Part shown: positions 57,990-64,000 of the stretch, piece after piece | How the letters are laid out: each line of letters opens with the position of its first letter | Numbering within the stretch: the first letter of the stretch is position 1 | NCBI GenBank assembly: GCA_023525975.1 | Contig: CM042029.1 | Coordinates: 84,364,849-84,428,848, forward strand | Reading direction: 5' to 3' | DNA: 64,000 bases | DNA from: Smallanthus sonchifolius | Taxonomy: Eukaryota; Streptophyta; Magnoliopsida; Asterales; Asteraceae | Program-made: the position numbers and the translations under genes | The notes under the pieces: model-generated | The model's database searches: none | Seen by the model: only the letters and a program-made list of their open reading frames with translations | What the model was told of the DNA's origin: nothing

Positions 57990-58547
57990 CCACCACCACC
58001 ACATCCACAACCACCACCACCACCTCCACCTCAGCCTCGTCATAGACCTAGACGTGTGCGCCAACAGGCTCAAAATCAAGCTGAAGTTCCGGTTGTCAAT
58101 GAGCCTGTGATCCCAAATGTACAACTCGCTGATGAACATGAAGGTGAATTCAATTACAACATTAAAGGGCCTATATACTTTGAAAATGAACAGAATGTGG
58201 AAAACCTCAAAGATATGGTCAATCTAGACCTAGATGACTTGATATTCTCTGACACTGCAACTCAAAGTGTTACCGGTGAAAAGGGAGACGAAGCTCAGAG
58301 TTCAAGTGCTGCTAATGTTAAAGAAAGGGAGAGTGAGTCTAAAGGTGACTCAGAAGGAATCGAGTTTGATTCTTCTAAAACAGAGAGTGAAAATGAAGAA
58401 GTTCCCATCAATAAATATCACAGAAGCTTACTGATCAAAAGAAAGGCTACTGGGAAACCTTCTCTCATCAACCCATCTAAACAACAGAGTGATACTTCCG
58501 ATGAAGACAACGATTTTGAAGCTGATCTAGTTCCGAGGAAGAGATAA
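57990..58547 (+). pseudogene. Pro-rich then acidic frame, probably retroelement-derived
   Basis: A poly-Pro/His segment (CCACCACCACC-rich DNA) leads into RHRPRRVRQQAQ, then a 150-residue acidic low-complexity region rich in Ser, Glu and Asp, ending DNDFEADLVPRKR. A related inverted fragment (57790-57960) carries similar text such as GCTAATGTTGAAGAAAAGG. I do not recognise a domain. The setting between Copia and gypsy elements suggests a retroelement ORF remnant rather than a host gene. Confidence 0.4.
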
Positions 58548-58606
58548 AAAGTTTCTGAACAACTCCCGCAGAAGTCCACACCAATCATCACACCTACCGT
58601 TCATAC

Positions 58607-61467
58607 TGTGACACCCGACAAAATTCTGTTAACTCAGTTAACTGAGTTACAAACTTCAGGGACCAATTCTGTCAATATTTAAACTGAAACTATAGGGACT
58701 AGATGTGCAATTACTCAAAAGTCAAATCTGTTGACTCTAAAGAGTCAAAATCGCAGGTTTGTGTGTTCTGTTGACTTTTATAAGTCAAACCTCTTGATGT
58801 TTGAATTCAATTCAAATTGTTAACCGAAAATTCATTCAAATCCTTAACCGAAATGAATATTAATGACATTTTCGTCATCATTGAGTCATTAAACAACATC
58901 ATTATTCACGAATTAAACCCAATCATGGGTAATTAAACCATAACCGTCGACACACTTAACCATATCATCGAATTTGACAAATTCCTACTTCCAATTCGAA
59001 ATCAAACACCGTGCACACGTTGAATGAACTTCTATGAGTGTTCTAAACATATCAATTCGAGCAGAGGAACAATCAGAGGCGCGGGCGACCAAACCCATCG
59101 AACTCGGAAACCTATTTGCTCGATCTCCATCAATTCGGCATCATTCTGGTAATTGTTTACATGACCAGATTCGTTTTCTTCTATTGAACAAAAGCCCTAT
59201 GCTAATTTGTTCTTATAACATCAAATCGATCGCAAACCCAATTCTAGGGTTCATCGCAAACCGGTTTAATCGAACTCCAATCTAAACACGTTTATAATTC
59301 AATTAATCTATACCATCAGACTCGTAATTACTTGTATAATGAAAACCCTATGGTAATTTGATATAATAACATCGAATTCTACTCAACCCGAAATCTAGGG
59401 TTTGTTCATAATAGAATTTGGGGGTTTTGATCTTAAACTCAACCTCAATGGAATTAAACTGTTTCAATAGTTTCGGAAGGTCCTATTTAGTAAAAGCCCC
59501 ATGATTCCAGAAGCTTTTATTATCAAAATCATTCAATTCGATTATGTGTTCATGACTAGGGTTTCGACATTTTATTCGGTAATTTAACGACCCTAGGCTT
59601 GATGATTTTCAAATTAAACTCACACACATACTCGCCTATACTCGATTATCAAAAACCCTAAGCTTTGGATTCGAATCGAGATCGATTTGGTGGGTTTTGG
59701 GATTGATTTGATTCGGGTTTCGCGATATAGGGGAAGAACACAGGGGTGTTGAGGATTAAAAACCATTTGATCCGGATTCGCTTGTGATTCCCTATCGGGC
59801 TGGAATGGTTAAAGCTTTGTGTTGGTGTGGGTGAGACCCGGGTTCGAACCCTACCAACAGTTTTATTATTTTAGCCACTTTTTAAGGTATATATTTTTAT
59901 ATAAAATCTTTCCCTATATTATTTATATTAATGTGTTTTGGACCCGGAAAACACCCGTAGGCTCGGGGACGGATTTATATCTCAATCTAGGTGTTATTTT
60001 AATAATAATAATTGCATAATTATTTTATTAACGCCTAAACGATTATTTTATAACTCGTAAATTATTATTTCCCACGGTAAAAAAATAAATAAATAATAAT
60101 ATAATTATTCACATTATTACCCACGCTTTTATGCCCTTATAAAAATAATATATATTTATTATTTTTGTCACGTATTTAGTTATTGTGTTATCTTTCCAAC
60201 TTAAAAATAATATAATAATACTATTTTCCCTAAACCATTATTTTAATGGTAAAAACACACAAATGCATATTAATATTATTCGTAATTAGAAGATTTCGAT
60301 ACAAATCGCATCTATCTTAATTATTAAATTAAGAAATTCTATAAACCCGATGACACGTTTGTCTAACCATTGATCCTAAGTATAATTTAGGACGTTCGAT
60401 CTTTCCTTGTCGTTGTCACAAGCTCTTACATGTTCCTAACTATCACATCTTATTCTAGGGCATTCATAGATTGTTCGCGTGTAATACATTTGTGGTTAGT
60501 GTTGCATCATTGTGTGGTGCTAATTACTACGCTTTACTCAGACTCAGGTGAGTTTCACGGCCCCTTTTTACTTGTTTTCCTATTGGGGGAGAAATATTCA
60601 TATACATAAACATCATTTTATTTGTTTTCACGTTGGGAAGAAACATGCATACAAACAAACAGTATTTTACTTGTTTCCCGCTGGGAAGAAACATGTATAC
60701 GAATAGACATCTGTTTACTTGTCTTCCCGCCGAGGAAAGACATACACATGAACAGACATGGATCACATAGTATTTCATTACCACTTTTTTACCTAAGTGC
60801 AAACATAACATGCAAAGTCCTTACACACTCTGACCGTTAATATATGGAGTATAGCGAGAAAATTTGAGTAGTACTACTGGGTTTGACAAACCCCACCCGG
60901 GTTAGTCGCGCTAACTTGATTGGAGGTCGAATGGGTGTAAATTGTCCTAAACACTTGCCATTGTTTATGTTAGCAATGGCGGAAGGCACACAAACATAAA
61001 CAGTCAGCTTCGGTTGCGAACGCTTAGAGTAACTTGTATATTGTCTAGCTAGAAATAGGTGTGACTTACGTATGTGGATCCTGCAAACACTCAAATTGTT
61101 TATACTCTTATAAACCTGTGAACTCACCAACCTCGTGTTGACACTTTTTCTTACATGTTTCTCAGGTTGCCAAGGCACATGTTGCACACTTAGGACATGC
61201 ATGGAGTCCTAATATCATTTCATCCTTATGCAAACATTTAAATAGTTTACATGTCTTATTAGACTTGAGCGTATTTGTTTTGTGCATTTATTTTCTTATT
61301 TAAACGCTTCCGCATTAACTCTGAACTTTTATGATATTTCATTTATGTCTCATATAGTGTCGTTTGATGTAACTAAATGACTGAGATCCTGGTTTGTCAC
61401 ACACTATACGGTAAAACTCCGTTAGTGGAATTTGGGGTGTGACAGATTGGAATTTGGGGTTGTGACA
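58607..61467 (+). mobile_element. Long gypsy 5' LTR and primer-binding site
   Basis: Begins TGTGACACCCG and ends TGTGACA, followed by GAT and TGGTATCAGAGCC (61471-61483). About 2.86 kb. The last 23 bp (GATTGGAATTTGGGG...GTGACA) are duplicated, so the exact end may be 61444. Contains a tRNA-like segment with B-box GGGTTCGAACCC at 59830-59860 and a tandem array at 60570-60760. The matching 3' LTR would lie beyond the window. Confidence 0.72.
60570..60760. repeat. Tandem ~58-bp repeats within the LTR
   Basis: Four degenerate units each containing ACTTGTTTTCC, TGGGAAGAAACATG and ATAC(A/G)AA, progressively diverged. Positioned in the 3' part of the LTR. Confidence 0.7.
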
Positions 61468-61483
61468 GATTGGTATCAGAGCC

Positions 61484-63140
61484 ATTGGTTATAGATAATG
61501 AGGATTGCATACTAGACTATAACAACACATTAGTTACACGACACAGACACTCATACATGATACACATAGCCTCCACACATACAATGCATTACAGGCATGG
61601 TTACTTCATCCACATCACCCTCTACTTACTAGGGACACGTCATTCGCATTGCATCATCATTCCCAGTGGTGGAACTCAGGGAATCAACAAAACAACATCC
61701 ACTCACGTCCGAGGGTAGCGAGACGGAGCCTTCGGAGGAGTCTCTCACACCACCATAATCGGTCGGGTATGGTGGGCTTTCTCAGGTCCATGTTATGGAC
61801 GACACTCAGCTAGCACATGTCTCTTTGGGAGTAAGGATCGTCGGAGGCGAGTCCCTACTGTACCCACTAGCAACAATACGCCGAGTGAAGGCAGACTGTT
61901 GCACACATTATTACAGAATCCGTTGGCACGTAGATGTCATCACTTTCCCAAGCCATGGGCTCGCGTCTTTGGTCGATATTCCATTGAAGATAGATTGACC
62001 ATAAAGTTGAGAACGCATTGCTCATTGCATACTCAAACCCTATCCTGACTCAGTCGAAAGGACGACTACTTTGCTGCTTCCTGTAACTTGTATTCATGAA
62101 TTAGTTTCATTTCTCGAAGTCGCATTTCATGTACACGTTTGTTTCTTGCTCTAATCTATAGTCCGTTGGATTGGACTCTTGGATTGTGTTTCAACTCGAG
62201 TGAATACTCGGATCAAACGATTCCTGACTACTCATCCTGATATGAGTCCTAGTTGATCAAATTATGGTTAATGACTAAGCTTTTTGATAACTTATCATCT
62301 CTGACAGTACTCTGTATTCAGAAATACAACCTAAAAGACATTATGACACAGGATAGGGAGAACTAGGGTGAGCATGCAAAGAAAATATCATTACAGGTGC
62401 ACACGTAATAGTAATTTGAGGTGCATGTAAATCCTGGTGAAACCTAGTGTGTGGATAAATGATCCTAATCTATGATTTACAGACTTAATTTTTCACTGTC
62501 TGTAGAAGTTCTTGTAACCCACTCAACGACTAGTTGGTATCGTTAAACCTGTTCAACAGTTGATAGATGCGACTATCAGGTTGAAGCTGTTTACGGACAC
62601 GTTGAGTTATCATTAATGGAATCCATCACGTTATTTTCATTCATGTAAGAGTATTAGTGACCGTAAGACTCTCATTCAAACTTGATCAAGGAACCAACTC
62701 GATTGAAACTCTTGTAGAATCTCATGGCAAACCCAACGACCCCAAGTATGAAAGCGGAATTTAAAAAATTCCTACTAAACTAATACGTTATTCCTCCAAC
62801 AATAAATTCCCTTTGACTCTATTACCTTATCCCGTGACTAATCCTTAGTCTAATTAGATTTACACCCCAGCATATCCAGTTGTTCCAATGACATTAGAGA
62901 ACGGGGATTTAATCTAACCAACCATCAGTTGAACGCGATTACTTAAGCAAACATCCTATCCTTTATGTTACTGGGATCTATATCTCATTAAACTTCTTTT
63001 CCTACATGTGGATCTTTTCCCTTGGTCTTCGCATTGACCGACGCTTACCTTATAAGTACGGGTCTCACTAGAAGTCTCAGCATGACTTCATAATTTTCAA
63101 GTTGGTGCAATCGTACTCTATCTCTATTAGAATCCAAGTA
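61484..63140 (+). other. Decayed gag region of the gypsy element
   Basis: Between the primer-binding site and the protease. Frames are short and no gag or zinc-knuckle motif is readable. Presumed degenerate gag by position only. Confidence 0.4.
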
Positions 63141-64000
63141 TACTATTGAAATAGAATACGGTCAGATAATTGAAGCGACCCACATTCTTAAGGGATGTAA
63201 ATACGGATTGGCTGGTCATAAGCTTGAGATTGACCTCATGCCAGCCACACTTGGTAGCTTTGATGTAATCATTAGCATGGATTGGTTACCTAAGAATCGA
63301 CTCGAAATCATTTGTCGTGACAAAATCGTTCGCCTTCCTCTCCCTATAGGAGAAACTCTTTATGTCCAAAGCGAAGGGATTGGTGCAGTCGTAGGCATCA
63401 TACCCTCTACGAAATCGCAGAGATGCCTGCGGAAGGGCCATACTGCTATTCTAACACTGTCGCTGAACAACCATCTGAAGAAAAGAAGATAGATGACACC
63501 CCGATAGTTCGTGAATTTCTAGAATTATTTCCCGAAGACCTACTCACCGTCAAGTTGAATTTCAAATTGACCTAGCATCCATAGCAGTGCCTCTTGTTCG
63601 GGAACCCTATAGACTTGTACCTAGTGAATTACAAGGACTATCTACACAACTGCAAAAGTTGTTGGATAAAGATTTCATCCAACCTAGCTCATCGCCATGG
63701 GGAGCTCCGGTCCTATTTGTCAAGAATAAAGATGGAACTTTCCGTACGTGTATTGACCATCATGAGCTGAACAAAGTGACGATCAAGAATCGTTATCCTC
63801 TACCCCGCATAGATGATCTGTTTGATCAACTCCAAGGATCAAGCTTCTATTCCAAAATAGATCTTAGCCGAGCGAATATGGGCTCCAGTGTACGAAAACT
63901 TAAGGGAACTAGTTATGGATGGAGCTCATAAATCTCGTTACTCTATTCATCCAGGTTCCGACAAGATGTACCATGACCTAAAGGTGTTGTATTGGTGGAC
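63140..64000 (+). pseudogene. Gypsy pol: protease, RT start, deletion, integrase start
   Basis: The protease is readable as KYGLAGHKLEIDLMPATLGS, FDVIISMDWL and IVRLPLPIGETL. After frame changes the RT begins VREPYRLVPSELQGLSTQL, SSPWGAPVLFVKNKDGTFR, ELNKVTIKNRYPLPRIDDL and FYSKIDLS. At about 63875 the sequence jumps, in another frame, to YENLRELVMDGAHKSRYSIH, PGSDKMYHDL and YWW, the zinc-binding start of integrase. The catalytic RT motif and RNase H are deleted. Continues past the window edge. Confidence 0.88.

Noticed and set aside
59800..59860. tRNA gene with B-box GGGTTCGAACCC
   Set aside because: No acceptor or anticodon stem pairing could be drawn; it is a tRNA-like piece inside an LTR.
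63208..63492. Independent aspartic protease gene
   Set aside because: It is the protease segment of the gypsy pol, continuous with RT text downstream.

Overview
This is a gene-poor, transposon-rich stretch of plant nuclear DNA. Spliced genes with GT-AG introns, long AT-rich spacers, LTR elements primed by a Met-tRNA-type site, MULEs, hATs, Helitrons, SINEs and a PHYLLO gene all point to a flowering plant. The style of the retroelement, MULE and exonuclease-like proteins suggests Asteraceae, which is inference. Only three loci look like plausible working protein genes families: a small cysteine-rich peptide family, PHYLLO and a bZIP factor.

1-11.3 kb is a collinear segmental duplication, about 0.84-5.1 kb against 5.54-11.3 kb. 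Each unit carries, on the minus strand, a secreted cysteine-rich peptide gene or its remains, a Myb/SANT-like gene fragment, a tRNA-Ser(AGA)-like gene, a LINE fragment and a second cysteine-rich peptide gene. Two of the peptide genes (514-1090 and 10628-11090) are intact, with 12 conserved cysteines and an apparent GC-AG intron. A third is a clear pseudogene and a fourth is only an orphan signal-peptide exon. The second unit was enlarged by a Helitron that itself took a 905-bp MULE-like insertion.

11.3-23.4 kb is a patchwork of DNA elements, many with readable target-site duplications: stacked TAA-site MITEs, two CACTA-type elements (one a nearly perfect foldback), hAT elements, MULE-type foldback MITEs, a tRNA-derived SINE and a 5S-bearing Cassandra-like LTR. 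A Werner-like 3'-5' exonuclease gene (20095-21398) has been broken by two separate hAT insertions and one frameshift.

23.9-33.2 kb is PHYLLO on the minus strand. It is a 27-exon fused gene for phylloquinone (vitamin K1) synthesis with a MenF remnant and MenD, MenC and MenH modules. My exon model sums to 5,037 nt (1,678 codons plus stop) and stays in frame. A Pack-MULE carrying a piece of a LURP-one-related gene begins about 175 bp upstream of its start codon.

35.2-42 kb is a roughly 6.7-kb MULE with long terminal inverted repeats. It holds a decayed MURA-type transposase and a convergent GRF zinc-finger gene that is split by a 1.9-kb solo LTR with a 5-bp target duplication. 42-46 kb holds a Copia remnant and a small Helitron, followed by an intronless group-S bZIP gene (46115-46783, minus). 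From 47 kb to the end are a hAT element, a minisatellite element, Copia and gypsy fragments in both orientations, and the 5' part of a gypsy element that runs off the right edge.
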